This document shows positions 23,661 to 32,412 of a stretch of DNA of 38,118 nucleotides, piece by piece. Each line of letters starts with the position of its first letter. Position 1 is the first letter of the stretch. Under the pieces are notes generated by a model, which had not been told where the DNA came from, made no database searches, and was given only the letters and a program-made list of their open reading frames with translations. Source of the DNA: Magnetospira sp. (GTDB taxonomy: Bacteria > Pseudomonadota > Alphaproteobacteria > Rhodospirillales > Magnetospiraceae). A program made the translations under genes and the position numbers. Location of the stretch: assembly GCA_028282245.1 (NCBI GenBank), contig JANQIL010000122.1, positions 1-38,118 of the forward strand. The letters run 5' to 3'.

Positions 23661-24323
23661 GTGGCATTCGAGATCGTTCACCGGGACCCCTGGCTCCTGG
23701 CCCGGTTCCCCGAGCCCCAGGCCGTGCTGAGCTGGTCGGTCAACCGGCCGGGACATGTCGTTGCCGATACCGTCGCCTGGTTGCAGGTCCACGACCGGGA
23801 TCTGGCTCCATCGGTCGATCCCCTGGAGTTTCTCGCGCACAGGCTGGCGAGGGAAGGGCTGCCCGACGCCGTCGGCCTGATCACCTCGCGGCTGATCCGC
23901 CATCACCACATGGCGCGCCGCGAGGTGGAGGGCGTGGAGGCAAGATGCCTCATCACCCTGGACCTGGGCAACGGCGCCCATGTTGCGGACGCCGACGGCA
24001 GCGCCGGCGCCGGAACGATCAATCTGCTGTGCTGGATATCGGCGCCGCTTGCCCATCCGGCGATGTTGGAAGCCCTGAGCATCGCCGCCGAGGCCCGAAC
24101 GGCGGCGGTCCTGGAGGCGGCGATCGTCCTGCCGGGCCGGCGACGCCCGGTGACCGGCACCGGCACCGACTGTATCGTTATCGCCTGTCCCCCCGCCGGG
24201 GAAACGGCGCGGTCCTATGCGGGACTGCATACGCCGGTCGGGCAAGCGGTCGCGGCAAGCGTTTACGAGGCCGGTCGCGCGGCCGTCGAGACCTGGCGCG
24301 CCGGATTCGACGCAACCGCGTGA
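23661..24323 (+). CDS. cbiZ: Adenosylcobinamide amidohydrolase
   Basis: A 220-residue CbiZ-family protein. The typical segments are AVLSWSVNRPGH near the N terminus, the GLITSRLIRHH-like stretch, and GTGTDCIVIACPPAG near the C terminus, where the Thr-Asp-Cys pattern is conserved. CbiZ cuts the aminopropanol arm from adenosylcobinamide, or from pseudocobalamin, to give cobyrate, so that the cell can rebuild cobalamin with its own lower ligand. GTG 23661 follows AGGGATAAGG, 4 bases after tonB. Being last in a riboswitch-controlled uptake operon, it points to salvage and remodelling of imported corrinoids. Confidence 0.9.
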   Translation: MAFEIVHRDPWLLARFPEPQAVLSWSVNRPGHVVADTVAWLQVHDRDLAPSVDPLEFLAHRLAREGLPDAVGLITSRLIRHHHMARREVEGVEARCLITLDLGNGAHVADADGSAGAGTINLLCWISAPLAHPAMLEALSIAAEARTAAVLEAAIVLPGRRRPVTGTGTDCIVIACPPAGETARSYAGLHTPVGQAVAASVYEAGRAAVETWRAGFDATA

Positions 24324-24696
24324 ACGGACGACCATTGGTCGCTCTGGCTCGGCGGATTGCACCGAAAGGTATGCTGCGATCGCCAATCGGCACGCCCGCG
24401 CAGCGGCCGGGCGGCACCGTTCCGGCCCGAAACGAGCCGGGGAGTCGGCCCGTTCGCCGAGCGGTATCGGGTCATTTGCGTATATTATACATTTTCTAAT
24501 GTTCAAAAAACCGGCTCCCCGCAGAATCGTTTGGTGAAATTCGCTTTCCCGAATTACACTGCCCCCCGTCCAACGACGGGCGGATGGCCCGCCCATGAAT
24601 GTGAAAGGACATCGACGCCCCGTCGTGCCGGACCCAAGTTCGAAATCATCCTGCGGTCGAGTCCACTGGGGACGCCAGGAAACGGAGGGACTGATC
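24324..24696 (+). promoter_or_regulatory. Intergenic region with probable phaAB promoter
   Basis: About 370 bases without a gene. TTGGTG (24531-24536) and TACACT (24555-24560) with an 18-base spacer form a reasonable promoter. Just upstream lies an unusually AT-rich stretch (24478-24510) with the odd palindrome GTATATTATAC (24480-24490), which may be an operator or bent DNA. The ribosome site ACGGAGGGA is at 24682-24690. A binding protein for the palindrome is not known. Confidence 0.4.
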
Positions 24697-25884
24697 ATGC
24701 CTGAACTCAACGAGGTTTATATTGTCGCCGGAGCGCGCACCGCGATCGGCACCTTCGGCGGGTCGCTGAAGGACGTGCCGGCGACGACGCTCGCGACGAC
24801 CGCCGTGAAGGAGGCGGTGTCGCGATCGGGGGTGGCGGCGGAGGCCGTCGAGCATTGCCTGCTCGGCAACGTGATCCACAGCGAGCCGCGCGACATGTAC
24901 ATGGCGCGCGTCGCCGCCGTCGAGGCCGGGTTGCCGGTCACGTCGCGGGCCATCACCCTCAACCGGCTGTGCGGCAGCGGCTTCCAGACCATCGTCTCGG
25001 CGGCCCAGATGATCCAGTTGGGCGACGTCAAGGTGGCGGTCGCCGGCGGGGTCGAGAACATGAGCCGTGGCGGCTACATGACCAACGGTGCCCGGTGGGG
25101 CGTCAAGATGGGCGACACCGGACTGGTCGACATGATGGTCGGCGCGCTGACCGATCCGTTCGGCAACGGCCACATGGGCATCACGGCCGAGAACCTGGCC
25201 GACAGGTTCAAGATCGGACGCGAGGAACAGGACGCCTTCGCCGCCGAAAGCCACCGGCGTGCCTCGGAGGCCAGCAAGGGCGGCCTGTTCAAGGACCAGA
25301 TCGTCCCGGTGGAGATCGCCGCACGCAAGAAAACCATCGTGGTCGACACCGACGAACACATCCGCCACGAGGTCTCGCCGGCCGACATGGCCAAGCTGCG
25401 CCCGGCCTTCAAGAAGGACGGCAGCGTGACCGCCGGCAACGCCTCCGGGGTCAACGACGCCGCCTGCGCGGTGGTGCTGGCCGACGGCGCCACGGTGAAG
25501 GATCAGGGGCTGAAGCCGATGGCCCGCCTTGTCTCCTACGGCCATTCGGGCTGCGAGCCCGAGATCATGGGCTATGGTCCGGTGGCCGCCGTCAAGCAGG
25601 CCATGGATCGGGCCGGCCTTTCGGTCGCCGACATGGACGTCATCGAATCCAACGAGGCCTTCGCGGTGCAGGCGATGACGATCATCCGCGAATGCGGGTT
25701 CGACCCGGCGAATACCAACCCCAACGGCGGCGCCGTGGCGCTCGGCCATCCGATCGGCGCCACCGGAGCGATTATTTGCGTAAAGGCAATGTATGAATTG
25801 CAACGGACCGGTGGTAAATACGGCCTGATTACCATGTGCATCGGCGGTGGGCAGGGCATCGCTGGAATCATCGAGGCGTGCTGA
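24697..25884 (+). CDS. phaA: Acetyl-CoA acetyltransferase (beta-ketothiolase)
   Basis: A 395-residue biosynthetic thiolase that joins two acetyl-CoA to acetoacetyl-CoA, the first step of polyhydroxybutyrate synthesis. The nucleophile Cys 92 lies in LNRLCGSGFQ, His 351 in ALGHPIGATG and the acid/base Cys 381 in MCIGGGQG. The motif NPNGGAVALGHP is typical. Start ATG 24697 follows ACGGAGGGA. It is followed 43 bases later by phaB, the classical order phaA-phaB, while the synthase phaC lies about 6.5 kb away. A role in fatty-acid or branched substrates is possible, but the context favours PHB. Confidence 0.95.
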   Translation: MPELNEVYIVAGARTAIGTFGGSLKDVPATTLATTAVKEAVSRSGVAAEAVEHCLLGNVIHSEPRDMYMARVAAVEAGLPVTSRAITLNRLCGSGFQTIVSAAQMIQLGDVKVAVAGGVENMSRGGYMTNGARWGVKMGDTGLVDMMVGALTDPFGNGHMGITAENLADRFKIGREEQDAFAAESHRRASEASKGGLFKDQIVPVEIAARKKTIVVDTDEHIRHEVSPADMAKLRPAFKKDGSVTAGNASGVNDAACAVVLADGATVKDQGLKPMARLVSYGHSGCEPEIMGYGPVAAVKQAMDRAGLSVADMDVIESNEAFAVQAMTIIRECGFDPANTNPNGGAVALGHPIGATGAIICVKAMYELQRTGGKYGLITMCIGGGQGIAGIIEAC

Positions 25885-25927
25885 ACACGCCACGTCAATA
25901 CCGGGTCTTGATTGGAGGAAGCAGAAC

Positions 25928-26653
25928 ATGAGTGAACAGCGAATCGCAGTGGTCACCGGCGGTACCCGCGGCATCGGCGCCGCCATCGCCGACGCCCTGG
26001 AGGCGGACGGCCACAAGGTGGTGATCGTCGACGTGGACGAAGCCAAGCTGGCCGAGGTGGGGCAGGCCACCGGGCGGCCGGCCTATCGGATGGACATCTC
26101 CGATTTCGACAACGTGACCGAGATGGTCGCCAAGATCGAATCCGAGGTCGGACCGATCTCGATCCTGGTCAACAACGCCGGCATCACCCGCGACGGCTTC
26201 ATGCACAAGATGAAGCCGGAAGCCTGGCAGGCGGTGATCAACGTCAATCTGTCCGGCACCTTCAACACCTGCCGGGTGATCGCCCCGGGGATGCGCGATC
26301 GCGGCTACGGACGAATCATCAACATCAGCTCGATGAACGGTCAGCGCGGCCAGTTCGGACAGTCCAACTACGCCGCTGCCAAGGCCGGCCTGCTCGGCTT
26401 CACCCGGTCAATCGCCCAGGAACTGGCCAACAAGGGAATCACCGTCAACGCGGTCTGCCCCGGGTTCATCAAGACCGACATGACCGCGGCCATGCCGGAC
26501 GACGTCCTGAAGGCCGAAACGGCGAAGATCCCGGCCGGCCGAATCGGCAATCCGGAAGACATCGCCGACATGGTGGCCTTCCTGGCGCGCGAGCAAAGCA
26601 GCTTCATCACCGGCGCCACCATGTCGGTCAACGGCGGCCAATACATGGATTGA
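25928..26653 (+). CDS. phaB: NADPH-dependent acetoacetyl-CoA reductase
   Basis: A 241-residue short-chain dehydrogenase that reduces acetoacetyl-CoA to (R)-3-hydroxybutyryl-CoA for PHB synthase. The cofactor motif TGGTRGIG is at residues 10-17, NNAGITRDG follows, and the catalytic Ser, Tyr and Lys lie in NISSMNGQRGQFGQ and SNYAAAKAG. The substrate-loop stretch QFGQSNY is characteristic of PhaB rather than FabG. A ribosome site GGAGGAAG precedes ATG 25928. It is the last gene of the phaAB operon and is closed by the palindromic terminator at 26678. Confidence 0.95.
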   Translation: MSEQRIAVVTGGTRGIGAAIADALEADGHKVVIVDVDEAKLAEVGQATGRPAYRMDISDFDNVTEMVAKIESEVGPISILVNNAGITRDGFMHKMKPEAWQAVINVNLSGTFNTCRVIAPGMRDRGYGRIINISSMNGQRGQFGQSNYAAAKAGLLGFTRSIAQELANKGITVNAVCPGFIKTDMTAAMPDDVLKAETAKIPAGRIGNPEDIADMVAFLAREQSSFITGATMSVNGGQYMD

Positions 26654-26677
26654 TCCGGCGTCCTTCACGACGGATCG

Positions 26678-26714
26678 CGCGGGCGCCGGATATCCGGCGC
26701 CCGCGACGCATTTT
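26678..26714 (+). terminator. Strong intrinsic terminator after phaB
   Basis: Positions 26678-26705 are a perfect 28-base palindrome (arms CGCGGGCGCCGGA and TCCGGCGCCCGCG around TA). ACGCATTTTCGG with a short T-run follows. It should end the phaAB transcript and insulate the sugar cluster. Confidence 0.8.
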
Positions 26715-26793
26715 CGGACCCGGCGAATTCCCCGTGAATCCCGCCCCGCGAGGCTCTATGGTGGGCCATCCTTCGCGGACGCGGAAAGGTCTC

Positions 26794-28023
26794 ATGACCG
26801 ATTACGAGCCGACCGGCCATCCCCTCATCGCCGCCCTCCTCGGCCGCGAGCGCTCGCTGCTTGCCGACGACCTGACGGCGGCCGGCGACGACCTGACGCG
26901 GACGGTCGCCGGGACTCGCCTGCTGGTGGTCGGCGCCGCCGGATCGATCGGCCGCGCCTTCGTGCGCCGGGTGATTCCCCTGCGCCCGCGCGCCCTGCAT
27001 CTGGTCGACCTCTCGGAGAACGGCCTGGTCGAACTGGTGCGCGACCTGCGGGCCGGCGACCTGACGCCGCCGGACGACTTCCGCACCTTCGCGGTCGGCC
27101 TGGGCGAGTCCGGGTTCCGGCGCCTGCTGGCCGCTCACGGTCCCTATGACCGGCTGATCAACTTCGCCGCCCTCAAGCATGTTCGTTCGGAGCGCGATCC
27201 GTTCAGTCTGATGCGCATGGTGGAAACCAATGCCGGCGCCATGTACGACCTGCTGGCCCAAGGCGAACTGGACGGCGGGGCCATCGGCTTCGCGCGCGCC
27301 TTCACGGTCTCGACCGACAAGGCATCCCATCCGACCAGCGCCATGGGAGCGAGCAAACGCTTGATGGAGTTGATTCATCTGGCGCACGCGGGATGGCTGC
27401 CGTTTTCCTCGGCCCGTTTCGCCAACGTGGCGTTTTCCGACGGCTCGCTGCTCGACGGCTGGCGTCACCGGCTGACCAAGCGTCAACCGCTCGCCGCGCC
27501 CTCCGATATCCGGCGCTATTTTTTTTCGCATCAGGAAGCCGGCGAACTGTGCCTGCTGGCCTGTTTTCTGGGCGACAACCGGGAAATCCTGTTCCCGCGT
27601 CTCGACCCCTCGGCCGATCTGATGCCCCTGCGCGCGGTCGCCGAGACGTTTCTGCGCCATCACGGATTCGAGCCCCTGCCCTGTGCCGACGCCGAGGAGG
27701 CGCGAACGCGGGCGGCCGACCTCGCGGCCGGATCGCGGCGCTGGCCATGCCTGTTCGAGCCATCGGCGACCAGCGGCGAGAAACCGGCCGAGGCATTCTT
27801 CGGCCCGGAGGACGACGTGGACCTGACGCGTTTCGCGCGGGTCGGGGCGATTCGCCAGCCGGTCGCCGTCGCGCGGGGACCGATCGAGCACGCCATGACC
27901 ACCCTGCGCGCCATCGGAGCACTTCCCGAATGGCGTAAACCGGATATTATGGCGGCCTTGCGGATCGCGGTGCCGGAGTTCGCCCATGCGGAGACCGGCC
28001 GCGACCTGGACCAACGGATGTAG
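26794..28023 (+). CDS. NAD-dependent nucleotide-sugar 4,6-dehydratase (CapD/PseB/LegB-like)
   Basis: A 409-residue polysaccharide-biosynthesis-type dehydratase. The NAD motif VVGAAGSIGRAFV sits near residues 47-59, followed by FAALKHVRSERDP, the active-site segment VSTDKASHPTSAMGASKRLME and ARFANVAFSDGS. The usual Tyr of YxxxK is Met here, as in the long FlaA1/WbpM-type enzymes. The C-terminal third (after about 290) differs from ordinary family members. It probably makes the 4-keto-6-deoxy sugar that the next gene aminates. ATG 26794 follows GGAAAGG; ATG 26758 is an alternative. The nucleotide (UDP or GDP) is not readable from sequence; the PtmE-like gene in the cluster hints at GDP. Confidence 0.75.
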   Translation: MTDYEPTGHPLIAALLGRERSLLADDLTAAGDDLTRTVAGTRLLVVGAAGSIGRAFVRRVIPLRPRALHLVDLSENGLVELVRDLRAGDLTPPDDFRTFAVGLGESGFRRLLAAHGPYDRLINFAALKHVRSERDPFSLMRMVETNAGAMYDLLAQGELDGGAIGFARAFTVSTDKASHPTSAMGASKRLMELIHLAHAGWLPFSSARFANVAFSDGSLLDGWRHRLTKRQPLAAPSDIRRYFFSHQEAGELCLLACFLGDNREILFPRLDPSADLMPLRAVAETFLRHHGFEPLPCADAEEARTRAADLAAGSRRWPCLFEPSATSGEKPAEAFFGPEDDVDLTRFARVGAIRQPVAVARGPIEHAMTTLRAIGALPEWRKPDIMAALRIAVPEFAHAETGRDLDQRM

Positions 28024-28044
28024 GGCACGGAGGATCGCGCGCGC

Positions 28045-29184
28045 TTGATACCCCTCGCCGAACCGAATCTCACCGGCAACGAGCTGCGCTATCTGACCGA
28101 ATGCGTGGAAAGCGGCTACGTGTCCACGGTCGGCCGCTTCGTGGGCCGTCTGGAGGACCTTGCCGCCGCCGCCGCCGGGGCGCCGCGCGCGGTGGCCACG
28201 GCCTCGGGCACAGCCGGACTGCACGTCTCGCTGGTGGCCCTCGGCGTGCGGCCGGGCGATCTGGTGATCCTGCCGTCCTACACCTTCGTCGCCAGCGCCA
28301 ACGCCATCGCCCAGTGCGGCGCCGAACCCTGGCTGATCGACATCGCGGCCGATTCCCTGACCCTCGATCCGGAGGCCCTGGCCGGAGAACTGGCCGACCA
28401 CGTCGAGCGCCGGCGCGATGGCCTGATCCACCGGCCGACCGGGCGTCGGGTCGCGGCGATCCTGCCGGTGCACGCGCTGGGTCAGCCGGCCGACATGGAC
28501 CCCATCGTCGACCTGGCCCGCGAATCCGAGCTGCCGGTGCTGGCCGATGGCGCGGCGGCGCTCGGCGCCCATTACCGGGACCGCCTGCTGGGCGAGTTCG
28601 GGGCCGATCTCACGGTGGTCTCGTTCAACGGCAACAAGACCTTCACGGCCGGCGGCGGCGGCATGGTGCTGGGCGACGACGCGACGCTGACCGAACGGGT
28701 GCGCCACCTCTCGACCACCGCCCGGATCGGCCCGGGGTACGACCATGACGCGGTCGGCTACAATTACCGCATGACCAACCTGCAAGCCGCCGTCGGCTGC
28801 GCCCAGATGGAACGGCTGGGCGCGTTCCTGGCCGTCAAGCGGCGATTGCAGGCCGATTACGAGGCGGCGCTGGCCGATGTTCCGGGCCTGTCGCCGCTTC
28901 CCTGTCCGGACGGCCGCGACAGCGCCTGCTGGCTGTCGGCCCTGGTCCTCGATCCGGAAGTCGACGCCGACGCGGTGCGCGCCGGACTGCAAGCGCGTGG
29001 CATCGACAGCCGGCCGTTCTGGCGGCCGATCCACCAACAGGCGCCCTATGAGAAGGCGCCACGCGGCACCATGGGGGTTTGCGAGGCCCTGTGGCCTCGT
29101 GTTCTGGTGCTGCCCTGCTCGACCCATTTGTCCACGGAGGAGCAACGAACGGTCGTCGAGGCCGTCAAGGAGGTCATGACATGA
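28045..29184 (+). CDS. DegT/DnrJ/EryC1 sugar aminotransferase (LegC-like)
   Basis: A 379-residue PLP-dependent sugar aminotransferase. The start MIPLAEPNLTGNELRYL closely fits the LegC family, so the TTG at 28045, with GGAGG about 11 bases upstream, is chosen. Visible sites: ATASGTAGLHVSLVALG, FLPSYTF-like ILPSYTFVASANAI, ADGAAALGAHY, and the PLP Lys in SFNGNKTFTAGGGGM. It should convert the 4-keto-6-deoxy sugar of the preceding enzyme into the 4-amino sugar. The stop overlaps the next start (ATGA). Role in legionaminate-type nonulosonate synthesis is inferred from family and neighbours. Confidence 0.85.
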   Translation: MIPLAEPNLTGNELRYLTECVESGYVSTVGRFVGRLEDLAAAAAGAPRAVATASGTAGLHVSLVALGVRPGDLVILPSYTFVASANAIAQCGAEPWLIDIAADSLTLDPEALAGELADHVERRRDGLIHRPTGRRVAAILPVHALGQPADMDPIVDLARESELPVLADGAAALGAHYRDRLLGEFGADLTVVSFNGNKTFTAGGGGMVLGDDATLTERVRHLSTTARIGPGYDHDAVGYNYRMTNLQAAVGCAQMERLGAFLAVKRRLQADYEAALADVPGLSPLPCPDGRDSACWLSALVLDPEVDADAVRAGLQARGIDSRPFWRPIHQQAPYEKAPRGTMGVCEALWPRVLVLPCSTHLSTEEQRTVVEAVKEVMT

Positions 29185-29810
29185 ATAAATACGTGGTGGT
29201 TGTGGGAGCCGGCGGCCATGCCAAGGTGGTCGTCGACACCCTGCGGGTTCTGGGCGACAACATCGTCGCCCTGCTCGACGCCAACAAGGACCTGCGCGGA
29301 TCGTTCGTGATGGGCCATCGGATCATCGGCGGCGACGGGATGCTGGACGAGATCACCCGGGAAGGCGTGCTCACCGCCATCGGCGTGTCCTCGATCACCA
29401 TCCGACGCCGCCTGTTCCAAATGACTCGCGAGAAGGGATTCCGCAACCTGTCGCTGGTCCATCCGGCGGCTTCCCTCTCGAAGACCGCCGAGCTGGCCGA
29501 GGGGTGCCAGGTCATGGCCGGCGCGGTGGTGCAGACGGGCGCGCGGATCGGCGTCAACGCCATCGTCAACACGCGCGGCTCGGTGGATCACGACTGCGTG
29601 GTCTGCGATCACGCGCATGTCGGCCCGGGGGCGGTGCTGGCCCAGAACGCCCGGGTCGGCGCCGAAACCCTGATCGGCGCCGGGGCCACCGTTCTGCCCG
29701 GAGTACGGGTCGGCGAGCGTTGCGTGGTCGGCGCCGGGGCGGTGGTGGTGGCCGACGTGCCGGATGACACCACCGTCGTCGGCAACCCGGCGCAGGCACT
29801 GGCCCAATGA
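29181..29810 (+). CDS. NeuD/PglD-like sugar O- or N-acyltransferase
   Basis: A 209-residue acyltransferase. The N-terminal domain binds nucleotide sugar (YVVVVGAGGHAKVVVDTLR). The C-terminal left-handed beta helix has repeated hexapeptides (for example VNTRGSVDHDCVVCDHAHVG and VLPGVRVGERCVVGAGAVV, with His in DHDC as the likely base). It would acetylate the 4-amino sugar made by the LegC-like enzyme or O-acetylate a sialic-like sugar. The start overlaps the aminotransferase stop. NeuD, LegH and PglD cannot be told apart with certainty here; the context favours a LegH-type step. Confidence 0.85.
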   Translation: MNKYVVVVGAGGHAKVVVDTLRVLGDNIVALLDANKDLRGSFVMGHRIIGGDGMLDEITREGVLTAIGVSSITIRRRLFQMTREKGFRNLSLVHPAASLSKTAELAEGCQVMAGAVVQTGARIGVNAIVNTRGSVDHDCVVCDHAHVGPGAVLAQNARVGAETLIGAGATVLPGVRVGERCVVGAGAVVVADVPDDTTVVGNPAQALAQ

Positions 29811-29826
29811 CCGATCCGGCGCGGCG

Positions 29827-30882
29827 ATGAAGGAAAAGCACTGGACCGAGACCCTGATCGCCGCCGACGCGACGCTCGGCGAGGCGATCCGGGTGATCGA
29901 GTCCAGTGCCCTGCAAATCGGCCTGGTGGTCGAATCCGAACGCCGGCTGATCGGCAGCCTCACCGACGGCGACCTGCGACGCGCCTTCCTGCGCGGCCTG
30001 TCCCTGGACAGCGGCCTCGACGGCGTGATGAACCCCGCCCCCGTGGTCGCCCGCCTGGACGATGACCGGGCGGACATCCTGCGCCAAATGACGACGCGCG
30101 GAATCCATCGGGTGCCGCTTGTCGACGCCGCCGGCCGGGTGGCCGGCCTGATCCTGCGCGAGGATCTGGCGACGCCTGGACGAATCGATACCTGGGTGGT
30201 GCTGATGGCCGGCGGGCTCGGCATGCGGCTGCGGCCGATGACCGAGTTCACGCCCAAGCCGCTGCTCAAGGTGGGCCGCAAGCCATTGCTGGAAAACACC
30301 CTGGACACCTTGATCGCGTCCGGGTTCGGAAAATTCTTTATCTCGGTCAATTACTTGGCCGAGAAGATTCGGACCCATTTCGGCGACGGGTCGCGCTGGG
30401 GCGTCGAGATCCGCTACCTTGAGGAGACCGAGCCGCTGGGGACCGCCGGGGCGCTGGGATTGCTACCCGCGACGCCGACCGATCCGTTCATCGTCATGAA
30501 CGGCGATCTTCTGACCAACATCGATTTCCGCAGCCTGCTCGATTATCACCACGACCACGACGCGGCGGCCACCCTGTGCGTGCGCGAGTACGATTTCCAG
30601 GTGCCGTTCGGGGTGGTCCGGCTGGACGGCAACCGGGTGAACGGGATCACCGAGAAGCCGTCGCAATCCATGTTCGTGAACGCTGGAATCTACGTTCTGG
30701 ACCCGGACATGCTGGATCTGATGGAGCACGATCGGCGGCTCGACATGCCCGATCTCCTGGAACGGGCGATCGCCGGCGATCGCGAGGTCGCGGCCTTTCC
30801 GATACGCGAATACTGGCTCGACATCGGCCGGATCGACGACTTCCTGCGCGCCGAGGCCGACTTCCGCGAGGTCTTCAGGTGA
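29827..30882 (+). CDS. CBS-domain sugar-1-phosphate nucleotidyltransferase (PtmE-like)
   Basis: A 351-residue protein. Two N-terminal CBS domains (about 1-120: SLTDGDLRRAFL, GIHRVPLVDAAGRVAGLI) are joined to a nucleotidyltransferase domain beginning WVVLMAGGLGMRLRPMTEFTPKPLL, followed by VNAGIYVLD. This layout is that of PtmE, which in Campylobacter makes GDP-glucosamine for legionaminic acid synthesis. The CBS pair suggests adenylate-nucleotide sensing. The gene is followed by a CMP-sugar synthetase start overlapping its stop. The exact nucleotide and sugar are inferred. Confidence 0.85.
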   Translation: MKEKHWTETLIAADATLGEAIRVIESSALQIGLVVESERRLIGSLTDGDLRRAFLRGLSLDSGLDGVMNPAPVVARLDDDRADILRQMTTRGIHRVPLVDAAGRVAGLILREDLATPGRIDTWVVLMAGGLGMRLRPMTEFTPKPLLKVGRKPLLENTLDTLIASGFGKFFISVNYLAEKIRTHFGDGSRWGVEIRYLEETEPLGTAGALGLLPATPTDPFIVMNGDLLTNIDFRSLLDYHHDHDAAATLCVREYDFQVPFGVVRLDGNRVNGITEKPSQSMFVNAGIYVLDPDMLDLMEHDRRLDMPDLLERAIAGDREVAAFPIREYWLDIGRIDDFLRAEADFREVFR

Positions 30883-31586
30883 ACCGCCTGTGCACCATCT
30901 GCGCGCGCGGCGGCAGCAAGGGCGTGCACAACAAGAACGTCCGCATGTTGGCCGGCATGCCGCTGATCGCCCACACGGTGACCCAGGCCCTCGATTCGGG
31001 CCTGTTCGCCTGCGTGGCGGTGAGCAGCGATTCCTGGCCGGTGCTCAAGATGGCGCAGCTTTGGGGGGCGCGCGAATTGGTCGCCCGGCCCGACGAGATG
31101 GCCGGCGACCTCGCGCCGAAACTGCCCGCCATCCGCCACTGCGCGGCGACCGTCGAGCGACGCGCGGGCCTCGCGTACGATACCTTCGTGGACTTGGACG
31201 TCACGGCGCCGCTCCGCGCGCGGGAGGACCTTCGGGGCGCCGTGGCGATGCTGGAAGCGGCCGGGCGCGGCAATCTGGTCACCGGCGTGCCGGCCCGCCG
31301 GTCGCCCTATTTCAATCTGGTCGAGCGGCGGCCCGACGGCACGGTGGGCCTCGCCAAGCCGCCGCCACGGCTGGTGGCGCGGCGCCAGGACGCGCCGCCC
31401 TGCTTCGACCTCAACGCCTCGATTTACGCGTGGACGCGGGAGTCCTTTCTGCGCGACGATCCGAGGGTGCTGCGCGAGGACACCCTGCTCTACGAAATGC
31501 CGGAGGAGCGCTCGTTGGACATCGATTCCGAACTGGACTGGCGAATTGTCGAGATGCTGTCGCGCGAACGGATGGGGCGGTCGTGA
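30879..31586 (+). CDS. CMP-nonulosonate cytidylyltransferase (LegF/PtmB-like)
   Basis: A 235-residue member of the acylneuraminate cytidylyltransferase family. The N-terminal motif ICARGGSKGVHNKN is the CTP-binding loop; DLDVTAPLRAREDL and FDLNASIYAWTRESF match the metal and sugar sites. It activates a sialic-acid-like sugar as its CMP form. GTG 30879 overlaps the preceding stop (GTGA). The arrangement with PtmE and an SDR matches the flagellin-glycosylation loci of other bacteria. The precise sugar (legionaminate, pseudaminate or a relative) cannot be fixed here because no synthase is in the cluster. Confidence 0.88.
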   Translation: MNRLCTICARGGSKGVHNKNVRMLAGMPLIAHTVTQALDSGLFACVAVSSDSWPVLKMAQLWGARELVARPDEMAGDLAPKLPAIRHCAATVERRAGLAYDTFVDLDVTAPLRAREDLRGAVAMLEAAGRGNLVTGVPARRSPYFNLVERRPDGTVGLAKPPPRLVARRQDAPPCFDLNASIYAWTRESFLRDDPRVLREDTLLYEMPEERSLDIDSELDWRIVEMLSRERMGRS

Positions 31587-32371
31587 CCGACGACCGGTTC
31601 CGACTCGACGGCAAGACGGTACTGGTCACCGGAGGAGCCGGGATCCTGGGGCGCGCCCTCTGCCCGGCCCTGGCCGGAGCCGGCGCCCGGGTGGTGGTGG
31701 CCGACCTCGCCGGCGACGCGGCGACGGCACTGGCCGACGGCATTCCGGATGCCATCGGACTGTCCTGCGACATCACCGACCCCGCGTCGGTCGCGCGGAC
31801 GGTGAATGCCGCCGGCGACATCGACGTGCTGTTCAACAACGCGGCCACCAAGACCGCCGATCCGGCCGCCTTCCTGGCCCCCTTCGAGGACTACGACCTC
31901 GCCACCTGGCGCGCCGTGATGGCGGTCAACGTGGACGGCATGTTCCTGATGGCCCAGGCGGTGGGCCGCGAGATGATCGCGCGCGGACACGGCGGATCGA
32001 TCATCCAGACCGGCTCCATCTACGGCCTGGTGGCGCCCGATCCGGGGCTTTACGAAGGGTCGGAATACATGGGCCGACCGATCCGCAGCCCGGCCGTCTA
32101 CTCGGCGAGCAAGGCGGCGGTGATCGGACTGACGCGCCATCTGGCGGTCGACTGGGCACGCAGGGGCATTCGGGTCAACTGCCTGGTGCCCGGCGGCATC
32201 GCCAGCGGTCAGAACGAGACCTTTCGGGCCGCCTATGCGGCGCGCACGCCGCTCGGCCGGATGGCCGCCGCCGACGACCTGTGCGGCGCCGCCCTCTATC
32301 TGGCCTCCGACGCCAGCGCCTACGTGACCGGACAGGTGCTGGCGGTGGATGGCGGCTGGACCGCCTGGTGA
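31583..32371 (+). CDS. SDR oxidoreductase (PtmA-like)
   Basis: A 262-residue short-chain dehydrogenase. The cofactor motif TGGAGILG is at about residues 16-23, NNAATKT follows, and the catalytic Ser/Tyr/Lys are in IQTGSIYG and VYSASKAAVIG. The insertion GLVAPDPGLYEGSEYMG before the Tyr is typical of the PtmA group in nonulosonate loci. Its substrate is uncertain even in characterised loci; it may act on a sugar precursor. GTG 31583 overlaps the preceding stop. It is the last clear gene of the sugar cluster. Confidence 0.85.
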   Translation: MTDDRFRLDGKTVLVTGGAGILGRALCPALAGAGARVVVADLAGDAATALADGIPDAIGLSCDITDPASVARTVNAAGDIDVLFNNAATKTADPAAFLAPFEDYDLATWRAVMAVNVDGMFLMAQAVGREMIARGHGGSIIQTGSIYGLVAPDPGLYEGSEYMGRPIRSPAVYSASKAAVIGLTRHLAVDWARRGIRVNCLVPGGIASGQNETFRAAYAARTPLGRMAAADDLCGAALYLASDASAYVTGQVLAVDGGWTAW

Positions 32372-32412
32372 CCTCGGTCGCCCTCTCCATCGAACGCACG
32401 AAAGACCGCGCC

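Noticed and set aside
26665-29145. 826-codon open frame on the minus strand opposite the dehydratase and aminotransferase
   Set aside because: High third-position GC keeps antisense frames open. The + strand genes carry strong family motifs and the antisense has none.
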